Part shown: positions 1 through 7,966 of the stretch, piece after piece
Numbering within the stretch: position 1 is the stretch's first letter
Layout of the letters: each line of letters opens with the position of its first letter
NCBI RefSeq assembly: GCF_052068095.1
Contig: NZ_JBQHDG010000035.1
Coordinates: 17,118-81,117, forward strand
Length of the DNA stretch: 64,000 nt
Origin: Phytohabitans sp052068095
GTDB lineage: Bacteria > Actinomycetota > Actinomycetes > Mycobacteriales > Micromonosporaceae
Direction: 5' to 3'
The notes under the pieces: model-generated
What the model saw: only the letters and a program-made list of their open reading frames with translations
What the model was told of the DNA's origin: nothing
The model's database searches: none
Position numbers and translations under genes: made by a program

Positions 1-2
1 GG

Positions 3-227
3 TACCCGGGAACGGCCTCGGGTACGGGGCTGAACACGCTTGGCGCCCGGGTGGAGATCGGCCTGAGCGGCTGGGCGGTGATGACGGAACTGGCGGCCGG
101 CCGGATCGATGCCGGTGGCACCCACGACCTGCTTGCCTTCGACGGAAACGCCGGTCGGCTGTGGCTCTATCCGGGCGCCGGCGGCACCGGCCTCAACACC
201 CTCGGCGCGCGCCTGCCGATGAACTGA
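3..227 (+). CDS. C-terminal end of a repeat protein (FG-GAP/VCBS-like), cut by the window start
   Basis: An open frame runs from the window edge to a TGA at 225-227. Its 74 residues show one repeat and part of another: a box with YPGTASGTGLNTLGAR and, 60 residues later, YPGAGGTGLNTLGAR, separated by WAVMTEL and a DLLAFD segment. This pattern (Asp-rich loop, LWLYPG strand, GTGLNTLG) is usual in secreted FG-GAP/VCBS-type beta-propeller proteins of actinomycetes. The catalytic or adhesive N-terminal part lies upstream of the window, so its role cannot be stated. It is separated from the next gene by about 250 bases, so it is probably a separate transcription unit. Confidence 0.75.
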   Translation, partial: YPGTASGTGLNTLGARVEIGLSGWAVMTELAAGRIDAGGTHDLLAFDGNAGRLWLYPGAGGTGLNTLGARLPMN

Positions 228-442
228 CCGGGCAGACGGATGCTGGGTGGGGATCGGCGGCGCAGACACTCACCGTAACGGCTGTCCCCCAGAGGGTAAA
301 CACGCTAATCGGATATGCCGTCCAATTTAGACGCTCGGGGCAGCGTCCTGCCGGTGTCGTCCTCTAGCTTCATGGATGCGTTCCCTTCTATGTGACGCAC
401 GGGGGCTTCACCATGGGATCGGTCTGCCCTCCCTGCCCACAG

Positions 443-452
443 TGGACGGTCG
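443..452 (+). promoter_or_regulatory. Upstream box shared by both pseudoprotease genes
   Basis: TGGACGGTCG lies 27 bases before the ATG at 480 and recurs exactly at 60611-60620, 20 bases before the paralogue at 60641. Both copies are followed by a GGGGGAGA ribosome site. The rest of the leaders is not obviously alike, so this may be a common promoter or leader element. No -35/-10 pair is clear. The rest of 228-479 holds nothing else recognisable. Confidence 0.4.
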
Positions 453-479
453 CGTCGGTGCTGCGCGGGGGAGATTGAG

Positions 480-2342
480 ATGCGGTTCGTGTTCCGGCAG
501 GTATGGATGGCTGGCCTGCTGGCCTGGGTCGTGGCGGTCGTCGGGGCGTTGACGCCGGCCCCGGCGTTCGGCATCGCCGGCGGCACCGCGGCGGCCCAGG
601 GGGCGTATGACTTCGTGGCGGACGTCAAGATCGGCGACGTGCGTGGTTGTTCCGGTGTGCTCATCGACCCGGAGTGGATCGTCACGGCGGCGAGCTGTTT
701 CGGCGAGGCGGGGCAGCCGGTCCCCTCCGGCCCTCCGGCGCAGCCCACCACGGTCACCGTCGGCCGCGCCGACCTGCTGGTCGGCTCCGGTGGGCAGGTG
801 CGCACCGTGATCGACATCGTGCCACGGACCGACCGCGACGTGGCACTGGCCCGGTTGGCCAAGCCGGTGATCGACGTCGCACCGGCGAAGATCGGCACCA
901 CGGCGCCGGCGGTGGGCGACGTGCTGCGGGTAGCCGGGTTCGGGCGCACCGCCACCGAGTGGGTGCCCGACAGGTTGAGCACCGCCCCGTTCACCGTGCA
1001 GGGCACCACGTCGACCACTGTGGACATTGCCGGCACCGGCGCCGCGCCGCCGGGCGTCTGCCGGGGCGACGCGGGCGGCCCGGCGCTGCGGGAGGTCGCC
1101 GGCGGGGTCGAGGTCGTCGCGCTCAGCAGCACGACCTGGCAGGGTGGTTGCTTCAACGAGACCGAGACCCGCAACGGCGCGACGGAGGTCCGGCTCGACG
1201 ACATCAAGCCGTGGATACAGCAGGCGATCCGGGGCGGCGACTTCGTGCGGCTGGCGACCAGCGCGTCGGTGCTCGACACCCGCATCGGTCTCGGGGCGCC
1301 GGCCGGCCTTCGCGCTGGCGGCAGCGTCACGAGCTTCCAGGTGACCGGGGTGGGCGGAGTGCCGGCCACCGGCGTGCGAGCGGTGCTGGTCGACGTGACG
1401 GCCGTGCAGCCGGTCAACGCCACCTACCTGACGCTGTTTCCGGAGGGCACGAGCCGCCCCATCCCGCTGTCGATGGTCAACACGGCGCCGGGCCAGGTCA
1501 TCTCCAACACGGCCGTCGTCCCGCTGCGGGCCGGCGGCAAGCTCTCCGTCTACAACGCCTCTGGCAACACCCATATCACCGTCGACGTGCAGGGCTACTA
1601 CACGGCGCCGTTCGGCACGACCGGCGGCGGGTTCGTCCCGGTCGCGCACAGCCGGCTCGTCGACACGCGCACCAGTGGCGGCGCGCTCCCCAGCGGGGCG
1701 AGCCGCACGTTCACGCTGACCGGCGGCGCCGTGCCGGCCGGTGCCGCCGCCGTTTTCCTCGACGTGATCGTCACCGGCTCGACCGGACACGGCTGGCTCG
1801 GGGCGCGTGCACCGACCGACGGCGAAAAGAGCGTCATGGACTACCTGCCCGGCACGTTCGCGCACGGCCTGGCGGTCCGGCTCGACTCGGCCGGGCGGGC
1901 CACGTTCACCAACCACGGCGGCTCGTCGATCCATCTGGTGCTCACCGCCGAGGGCTACTACACAGCTAGCCAGACCACGGGTTGGGGGCTGAGGGCCATG
2001 GCGGGCACCCGGGTCCTCGACACCCGCCTCAGCCCCGGCGCCCCGGTGGCGGCAAACGCCGTCGTCGACGTCCCGCTCAGCGTGCCGGCCGGCTCGGCGG
2101 CAGTACTCAACCTCACCGTCGTCAACAACACCGCGGGCGGCTTCCTGCGCGCCTGGCCGGCGGGGGCCGCGGAGCCCGTGCCGTCGCTCGTCAACTATCC
2201 CGATCCGGCCACCAGCGCCCGGTCCGGGTTGGCCGTGGTCCAGGTCGGCACCGGCGGCACGGTGCGGATCAAGAACACGAGCCCGGGCACCGCGCACATC
2301 CTTGCCGACCTGCAGGCGTGGTTCGCGCCGCCGATCCAATGA
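480..2342 (+). CDS. Secreted inactive S1-type serine-protease homologue with three LDTR repeats
   Basis: 620 residues with a signal peptide ending near AFG (residues 1-31), then IAGGTAA, resembling the mature N-terminus of trypsin-like enzymes. The protease fold spans about residues 32-245. The catalytic His motif TAAHC reads TAASC (Ser72), Asp120 is kept in RDVALARL, and GDSGGP reads GDAGGP (Ala198). Two of the three triad residues are therefore lost, so proteolysis is not expected. Residues 255-620 hold three repeats of about 120 residues, each opening with a VLDTR or LVDTR motif; the first two end in a GYYT strand. These are beta-rich modules common in actinobacterial surface proteins. ATG at 480 has GGGGGAG upstream. 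The ALF-repeat gene follows 38 bases downstream, suggesting an operon. Inferred role: a binding or display partner rather than an enzyme. Confidence 0.85.
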   Translation: MRFVFRQVWMAGLLAWVVAVVGALTPAPAFGIAGGTAAAQGAYDFVADVKIGDVRGCSGVLIDPEWIVTAASCFGEAGQPVPSGPPAQPTTVTVGRADLLVGSGGQVRTVIDIVPRTDRDVALARLAKPVIDVAPAKIGTTAPAVGDVLRVAGFGRTATEWVPDRLSTAPFTVQGTTSTTVDIAGTGAAPPGVCRGDAGGPALREVAGGVEVVALSSTTWQGGCFNETETRNGATEVRLDDIKPWIQQAIRGGDFVRLATSASVLDTRIGLGAPAGLRAGGSVTSFQVTGVGGVPATGVRAVLVDVTAVQPVNATYLTLFPEGTSRPIPLSMVNTAPGQVISNTAVVPLRAGGKLSVYNASGNTHITVDVQGYYTAPFGTTGGGFVPVAHSRLVDTRTSGGALPSGASRTFTLTGGAVPAGAAAVFLDVIVTGSTGHGWLGARAPTDGEKSVMDYLPGTFAHGLAVRLDSAGRATFTNHGGSSIHLVLTAEGYYTASQTTGWGLRAMAGTRVLDTRLSPGAPVAANAVVDVPLSVPAGSAAVLNLTVVNNTAGGFLRAWPAGAAEPVPSLVNYPDPATSARSGLAVVQVGTGGTVRIKNTSPGTAHILADLQAWFAPPIQ

Positions 2343-2380
2343 CCGTCGATTCCACAAGCTGATACACACCGGGGGAGACC

Positions 2381-5300
2381 GTGAAGGCAAGCATGCGGTT
2401 AAGGGTCAGAGGTGTCCTGTCCGCGGCGGTGGTCGCTGTGGTCGGTGCGGGGTTGTTGGTCGCACCCGGCCGGGCCGAGGCGGCGCTGTCCGCCGACACC
2501 AACCGGCGCCTGGCGGTCGAGGCAATGCTGTCCGGCGGTCCCTCGGTGCGGCGGGCGGCCGAGGTCGCGCTACTCGGTTCCGAGCAGGATCTCCAGTCCT
2601 TCCTCGACACCGGCCGGGCAGCCGCCCAGCAGGCCGACGAGCGGGCGGCGGCGCAGGTGCTGGCCGGTCTCGACGGTCCCGCGACCCGCGAGGCCGCGCT
2701 GCGGGCACTCGACGGCTCCCCCGAAGGGCTCCGCACTTTCGTCAACAGCGGATGGAAGCAGTCCTGGAGCGCTGACGAGCGGCTGCGCGTCTTCCGGGCC
2801 TGGGAGTCCGGCGGCCCGCACACAAAGGCGGCAGCCACCGCGGCTTTGGCCGGCACGGCGGAAGACTGGTCGCGGTTCCTGGCCTCCGGCCGCAAGGTCG
2901 CCGAGCTGGCAGACGACCGGCTGGCCGCCACGACCATGCTCACGGGCGGTGCCAACAACAGCGGCCCGGTGCTCGACGCCGCGGCACAGCGTGCGCTGGC
3001 CGGCACGGCGCAGGAGTTACGCGAGTTCCTGGTCTACGGGCAGTTCGTGGCCCGCGCCCGCGACCAGGAGCTGGCGTCCATCCGGAGCCTGACCGAGCAG
3101 GCCAAGCAGGCCGGTGAGATCACCTCCCGCGAGTCGCTGGCAGCGGCGGAGGCGTCGGCCCGCGCGGTGAACGCGTCGCTGGAGGCGAAGAAGGCGGCAC
3201 AGACCGCGGCCGCGGAGGCCCGCGCGGCCGGCGGCGCCGCGGCGAAGGCGTCGGCGGCGGCCGGTCGGGCCGCGGACGCGGCGGCCGGCGCGGCGCAGGC
3301 GGCGCGGGAGGCGGTGGCTGCCTCCAATGCGGCGATGCGCGCGGCGCGGATCGCGGCCGACGGGGCACGGCGGGCGACGGCCGCGGCGTCGCTGACCGCG
3401 CAGGCGGCCTCGCGGGCACAGCGCGCGGCGGCGGACGCCCGTACCGACGCGGGCAAGGCGGCCGCGGCGCGGGCGGCGGCGGAGGCGGCCCGAGACGCGG
3501 CGCGCAAGGCGCGCGAGCTGCAAGAGGTCCGAGCGGAGCGGGACCGCGCCCTGGCCCAGGCGAAGGCGGCGACCGACGCGGCCCGCAGCGCCAGCGCCAA
3601 CGCCGACGCGGCCGCCGCGGCGGCCGATGACGCGAGCCGGCAGGCGGGTGTATCGCAGGCGCAGGCACAGCGGGCGCGTAACGCGGCGGCCACCGCGCAA
3701 CGGGAGGCGGCCGCCGCCGCGCGGGCGGCCAACCGGGCGTACTCGCTGGCGCAGGCCGCCGCGCAGGCGTCGGACGAGGCTTTCCGGTTCGCTGAGCAGG
3801 CGGCTACGCACGCCGAGCGGGCGGCCGCGGCGGCGGACACCGCAGCCGAGCAGGCGGGCATCGCGGAGAAGGCGGCGGAGGAGTCGGCCAAGCACGCGGC
3901 CGCCGCCGTAGACGCCGCCAACGTCGCCGTGTCGGCGGCCAACCAGGCTGTGACGCTGGAGCAGCTGGCCCGCCAGGAAGACGAGGCGCGGCTCGCCGAG
4001 TACACCGAACAGGGCGTCAAGGCGGCACAGGACGCCCTCGCCGCCGAGCAGGCCGCCGACGCGGACGCCGGCGAGTACACCGCGTGGAACCGTAAGCTGC
4101 TTTGGGACACCGAGGAGGAACAGCGGGTCGACCCGGCCACGCGGGTCCTCCTTGACCAGGCCACGGCGGCCGGCGCGTCGACCGAGGTGGTGCTCGACCA
4201 GGGCCGGCGGGCGGCGTTGGCGCTGCTTTCCACCGGCGGCGACTGGACCAAGGAAGCGGCCCGGGAAGCACTGGCCGGCGGCGAGGTCGAGCTGCGGTCG
4301 TGGCTGACTGACGGGCGGCGTTTCGCGGTCGCCCAGGACAACCGGTCCCGACTGTGGCACCTGGTCGACACGCTGCCGGACGGGCCGGAGAAGACGGCGG
4401 CGCAGACCGCGCTCGCCGGTGACGACGCCGCGGTGGCCACGTTCCTGCGCACCCGCAACTACACGGGCAAAGCGGCCAACGACCGGCGCGCGATCTACAC
4501 CATCCTCGGCGCCAACCCCGGCCCCAACCTGAAGGCCGCCGCCGAGCGGGCGCTGGCCGGCACGCCCGCCGACGCGCACCAGTTCCTGCGCAGCGGCCAG
4601 CACGTGGCACGCACCGCGGACGAGCGCCTCGAGGCGTTCCGCGTGATCGACAGCGGTGGCCCGGAGGTCAAGGCCGCCGGTCAGGTCGCGCTCGCCGGCC
4701 CCGCGTCGTACGTGTCGTACTTCCTGGCCGCCGGGCGCTACCAGGCCGCACAGCGTGACCTGGAGCAGGCCACGCACGTGGAGTCGGTCCGGGCGCTGAT
4801 TCGCCAGACTCAGCAGTACGCCCAGACCGCCCTCGCCGACGCCGCCGAGGCCAACCGGGTGGCGGCGGTGGCCCGTAACGCCGCCGAAGAGGCGCGGCAG
4901 TGGGCCAACCAGGCGGCCGCCTCGGCCAACCAGGCGGCCCAGCACGCGGCGGCCGCGCAGGCGTCGGCAGCCGCCGCCAAGCGCTCGGCGGACGAGGCGG
5001 CGCAGTCGGCGGCGGTCGCCCGAAACGCGGCCAACGCGGCCCAGGCCAGCGCGAACTCCGCCGCGCGGTCCGCGGCCACCGCATCCGCGGCCGCACAGCG
5101 TGCCAGCGCCGACGCCAAGGCCGCGCAGGAGGCCAAGCGGGCCGCGCGTGAGGCGGCCAACGCGGCGGGCCGGGACGCCGTGGCGGCCAACATGGCGGCC
5201 AAGGAGGCGGCCGACATCTACGCCGCCAGGCTCCGCGAGTGGGAGCAGCGGCAGCGCAGCACCGAGCCGGGCAGCGGTCCGGGCGGCACCGGCACCGCCA

Positions 5301-6550
5301 ACGACGCCCACCGCACCTGGGGATGCCTTGTGCAGCCCACGTCGATGACCTCCGAGTGCCTGAAGGTCTACGGCGACTTCGCGCAGACGCTGATCAACCC
5401 GGCCCGGTGCTCCTCGCCGGCCAACAGCGCCTCGCCCGGCTGCCAGATGCTCGACGACATCCTGACGTTCGTCGAGGAAAACCCGGACCTCGTCCTCGAC
5501 ATGCTCCAGCTCGTGCTCATGGCGTGCGGCTTGGTCCCCGGCGCCGGCGAGGTGTGCGACGGCATCGACGCCGCGATCTCGTTCGGCCGAGGCGATTGGG
5601 TCGGCGGGCTGCTCTCGATCGGCGCGATGGTCCCGTTCCTCGGCTGGGTCGCCACCGCGGCCAAGGGCGGCCGGATGGCCGACAAGCTGCGCGGCGCCGT
5701 CAACCTCGCCGAAGACCTGGCCCGGGCCTGCAAGCGTCCCAGCAGCTTCGTGCCGGGCACCCCGGTACTGCTGGCCGGCGGACGCACCGTGCCCATCGAG
5801 AAAGTCAGCGCCGGCGACCGGGTCGTCGCCACTCAGCCGGTCGTGGGCGTCACCGCGGCGAAGTCCACGACGGCGACACGCAGCAGCTACGGCGCCAAGA
5901 CCATCGTCGACATCCGTATCGACGTCGACGGCGGCCGGGGCTCCCGCACCGCGACCCTGTCGGCCACCGACAGCCACCAGTTCTGGGTGCCGCAGCTCCG
6001 CTCCTGGGTGCCGGCGGCCACGCTCCTAGCCGGCGTCCGGGTCGGCGGCGCGGGCGGCACGTCCGTGGGGATCGTCGCGGTTACCACCCGCCAGGTCACC
6101 ACCCGCGTCCACAACTTGACGGTGGCCGACTACCACACGTACTACGTGGTGGCCGGCGGCACCGCGGTCCTGACCCACAACGAAGACCCGCCTTGCGTGG
6201 CCATTCCGGGCGCGACCCGCCTGAGCGACGCGGAGCAGGCGACCGCGGGCCGGCTGCTCAACGACCGCTCCTTCACCGGCCGCAAGCTGCACGAGTCGAC
6301 CGACGACGCGTACGACTACGTCGACGACTACCGTCGCACCTACGATGCGTTCGGGCAGCCCGGTGCCTACGAGCACTGGAATCCGCAGCAGTACTTCGAC
6401 CAGTTCCGCCGGCACATCGACAAGCAAGGGCTCGACTTCGTCGTGCTGGATGTGACCGGTGCGAACTCGAGCCAACTCGACGAGATCTTCACGTTCTTCG
6501 ACTCGTTGAGTCGGGCAGAGCAAAACAAGATCAAGCTCGTGGGAGACTGA
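2381..6550 (+). CDS. ALF-repeat/Ala-coil polymorphic toxin with HINT and C-terminal toxin domain
   Basis: 1389 residues, GTG start with GGGGGAG upstream, and a signal peptide (residues 1-35). Residues 36-220 and 560-800 carry ALF-type helical repeats (motifs such as RAAEVALLGSEQDLQSFL, about 45 residues each). Residues 225-540 and 805-960 are Ala-rich heptads predicted to be long coiled coils. A Cys-containing, hydrophobic pre-toxin stretch (about 980-1110) precedes a HINT domain (SFVPGTPVLL to VLTHN, about 1121-1266; the likely catalytic Cys is in ACKRPSSF). The last 120 residues follow the self-cleavage Asn and hold YDAFG, YEHWN and a DFVVLDVTG strand. They resemble, in my reading, the nuclease-type CdiA C-terminal domains; activity is inferred only. 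The stop is one base before the candidate immunity gene. Confidence 0.88.
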   Translation: MKASMRLRVRGVLSAAVVAVVGAGLLVAPGRAEAALSADTNRRLAVEAMLSGGPSVRRAAEVALLGSEQDLQSFLDTGRAAAQQADERAAAQVLAGLDGPATREAALRALDGSPEGLRTFVNSGWKQSWSADERLRVFRAWESGGPHTKAAATAALAGTAEDWSRFLASGRKVAELADDRLAATTMLTGGANNSGPVLDAAAQRALAGTAQELREFLVYGQFVARARDQELASIRSLTEQAKQAGEITSRESLAAAEASARAVNASLEAKKAAQTAAAEARAAGGAAAKASAAAGRAADAAAGAAQAAREAVAASNAAMRAARIAADGARRATAAASLTAQAASRAQRAAADARTDAGKAAAARAAAEAARDAARKARELQEVRAERDRALAQAKAATDAARSASANADAAAAAADDASRQAGVSQAQAQRARNAAATAQREAAAAARAANRAYSLAQAAAQASDEAFRFAEQAATHAERAAAAADTAAEQAGIAEKAAEESAKHAAAAVDAANVAVSAANQAVTLEQLARQEDEARLAEYTEQGVKAAQDALAAEQAADADAGEYTAWNRKLLWDTEEEQRVDPATRVLLDQATAAGASTEVVLDQGRRAALALLSTGGDWTKEAAREALAGGEVELRSWLTDGRRFAVAQDNRSRLWHLVDTLPDGPEKTAAQTALAGDDAAVATFLRTRNYTGKAANDRRAIYTILGANPGPNLKAAAERALAGTPADAHQFLRSGQHVARTADERLEAFRVIDSGGPEVKAAGQVALAGPASYVSYFLAAGRYQAAQRDLEQATHVESVRALIRQTQQYAQTALADAAEANRVAAVARNAAEEARQWANQAAASANQAAQHAAAAQASAAAAKRSADEAAQSAAVARNAANAAQASANSAARSAATASAAAQRASADAKAAQEAKRAAREAANAAGRDAVAANMAAKEAADIYAARLREWEQRQRSTEPGSGPGGTGTANDAHRTWGCLVQPTSMTSECLKVYGDFAQTLINPARCSSPANSASPGCQMLDDILTFVEENPDLVLDMLQLVLMACGLVPGAGEVCDGIDAAISFGRGDWVGGLLSIGAMVPFLGWVATAAKGGRMADKLRGAVNLAEDLARACKRPSSFVPGTPVLLAGGRTVPIEKVSAGDRVVATQPVVGVTAAKSTTATRSSYGAKTIVDIRIDVDGGRGSRTATLSATDSHQFWVPQLRSWVPAATLLAGVRVGGAGGTSVGIVAVTTRQVTTRVHNLTVADYHTYYVVAGGTAVLTHNEDPPCVAIPGATRLSDAEQATAGRLLNDRSFTGRKLHESTDDAYDYVDDYRRTYDAFGQPGAYEHWNPQQYFDQFRRHIDKQGLDFVVLDVTGANSSQLDEIFTFFDSLSRAEQNKIKLVGD

Positions 6551-6551
6551 C

Positions 6552-6881
6552 ATGGCTGGCTCGATCGGCGTCTCCGACACCGTCACCTGGTACACGAACG
6601 GCTGGGGCTACCGCCAGCTCATCGACGAGGCGATACGCGTCGCCCCGCCGGAGCGTCGCGAGCAGATCGAGTACTACCGGGTCCAGCCGGGGCTGACGCT
6701 GTCGCTGCTGCCGGAGGCCGATCGCGTGCCGGTCGCCACCACGCTGCTACGTGCCGCACAAGAGCTGATCAGCAAGCACGAGCACAGCGGCGACGAGTAC
6801 CAGCGCGGCTACGCGCAAAAGCTTCGCGATCTCGTGGCCAAGTTGACCGACGAGGTCGTGCGTATGCAGGCCGGTGAATAA
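6552..6881 (+). CDS. Candidate immunity protein for the adjacent toxin
   Basis: 109 residues, no signal peptide and no membrane segment, starting one base after the toxin stop codon. It is mainly helical and charged (ERREQIEYYRVQPGLTLSL, then a helical C-terminus with KLRDLVAKLTDEVVRM), consistent with a soluble cytoplasmic binder. I do not recognise the family. The immunity role is inferred from position and size: polymorphic toxin genes ending in a HINT-released domain are typically followed at once by a small cognate inhibitor gene. Confidence 0.7.
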   Translation: MAGSIGVSDTVTWYTNGWGYRQLIDEAIRVAPPERREQIEYYRVQPGLTLSLLPEADRVPVATTLLRAAQELISKHEHSGDEYQRGYAQKLRDLVAKLTDEVVRMQAGE

Positions 6882-6899
6882 CGTGGGCGGGGGAGCACG

Positions 6900-7418
6900 G
6901 TGACGAAGCGGAAGATCATGCCATGGCTTGGCGCGGCGACGGTGGTGGCCGCCTCCGTGCTCGTCCTGCCCGGCGCCGGTTCGGCGGCCCGGGAGGTGGC
7001 CGATACGCAAACCCCGGCCGTGGAAGACTTCACCCACCCGGGCGCCGAGCGGATCCTGGCCGAGCACGGCCTGAAGGTCTTCAAGGGCGACGGGCACATC
7101 GTCTTTGTCACCTCGCGCACCTATGACGAGGGACAATGTGCCACCGGCCAGATCCAGGTCGAAAAGGCACTCGAAGCCGAGCCGTACGGCGTCTACTACT
7201 GCTTCCGCACGCGGGGCACGGCGGGTTTTCTGACGCTCGAGGTGCCCGCCACGTTCGGCATCCGCGGCGGTGACAAGCCGATCGAGGCGACCGCCGAGCT
7301 GCCGGACGGCGAACGCACGTGGGAGGTGCCGCCAAACGCGTTCGTCGCGGTCGAGCCGGGCTCCGGCGGCGAGATTCCTCAGGCCGTACTCGTCGAGCTG
7401 CGGTTGGCTGCGGGCTAA
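6900..7418 (+). CDS. Small secreted protein, stand-alone version of the domain fused to the second pseudoprotease
   Basis: 172 residues, GTG start at 6900 with GGGGGAGCAC before it, and a signal peptide ending at GSAA (about residue 30). The mature part is homologous to the last 140 residues of the 60641 protein: VEDFTHPGAERILAEH matches VEDYLYPNADRILAEM, GDGHIVFV matches GDGHIVLA, VYYCFRTRGTAGFLTLE matches a VVCFRVRSATGILNLE-type segment, and both end in a VELRLAAG/LLRLTAGG strand. There is a single paired Cys region. Function unknown. Its position closing the pseudoprotease-toxin-immunity run suggests it belongs to the same surface system. Confidence 0.75.
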   Translation: MTKRKIMPWLGAATVVAASVLVLPGAGSAAREVADTQTPAVEDFTHPGAERILAEHGLKVFKGDGHIVFVTSRTYDEGQCATGQIQVEKALEAEPYGVYYCFRTRGTAGFLTLEVPATFGIRGGDKPIEATAELPDGERTWEVPPNAFVAVEPGSGGEIPQAVLVELRLAAG

Positions 7419-7966
7419 TCGGCACAGCTGCCGACGGTGCTGTGCTCGATGACATCGATGACCGCTTAGAGGAATCTCCCAGCAGCGACACTGAATCGGA
7501 CCAAGAGATCTCGCGGCTGCCGAGGGTGGCCCGGTTGGGTCTCAGCATTCGTCGCGCCGGTTGGGACCAGGTCCCGGGGTGGCCGGATGATGTCGAGGGC
7601 TTCAAGACGTGGCCCACCCTCAGGACATTAGGTCGACCAGCGCGTCGCCGCGCTGGGTGCGGCGCAGCCTGACCTCGCGGCCGTGGCGCCCGCGTGCGAG
7701 CAGAGTGATGAAGGGTTGGCCCGGGTTGGTGCGCGATCTCGCCGAATTCGGTAGGCGCGAGAGGGTCGGGTTGCCGTGTCGTTGTCTTGTGGCGTGAGGT
7801 TGGCCCTGTAATCGACTTTAGGGCCGGATCATATCGATCAAGTTCGTTGCATTGTTGGTGTGATGGTTCCCTGTTACGGTCGCTTCAGCGCCGGTCGAGA
7901 TAGACCGATCTTGGCGATTCGGGGTTCGGTGGTAGTGATCGGCATGCCAGCCTGGGGAGGTCAGTC
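7419..7966 (+). other. Non-coding stretch of 548 bases
   Basis: No convincing gene. The minus strand at about 7627-7720 could encode a short tail (ITLLARGRHGREVRLRR...) ending in a stop; it may be a gene remnant but has no start or family match that I can support. The promoter of the next gene must lie in the last 150 bases, which are less GC-rich (around 7820-7870). Confidence 0.4.

Noticed and set aside
3120..5230. Low-complexity GCN repeats as a DNA repeat array
   Set aside because: They are codon-level Ala-rich coiled coil within the ALF protein, not tandem DNA repeats of fixed period.
3017..5977. 986-codon open frame on the minus strand opposite the ALF-repeat gene
   Set aside because: Mirror of a GC-rich, Ala-coding gene. 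Composition is Arg/Gly-rich with no domain, and the plus strand has clear signal, ALF, HINT and toxin features.
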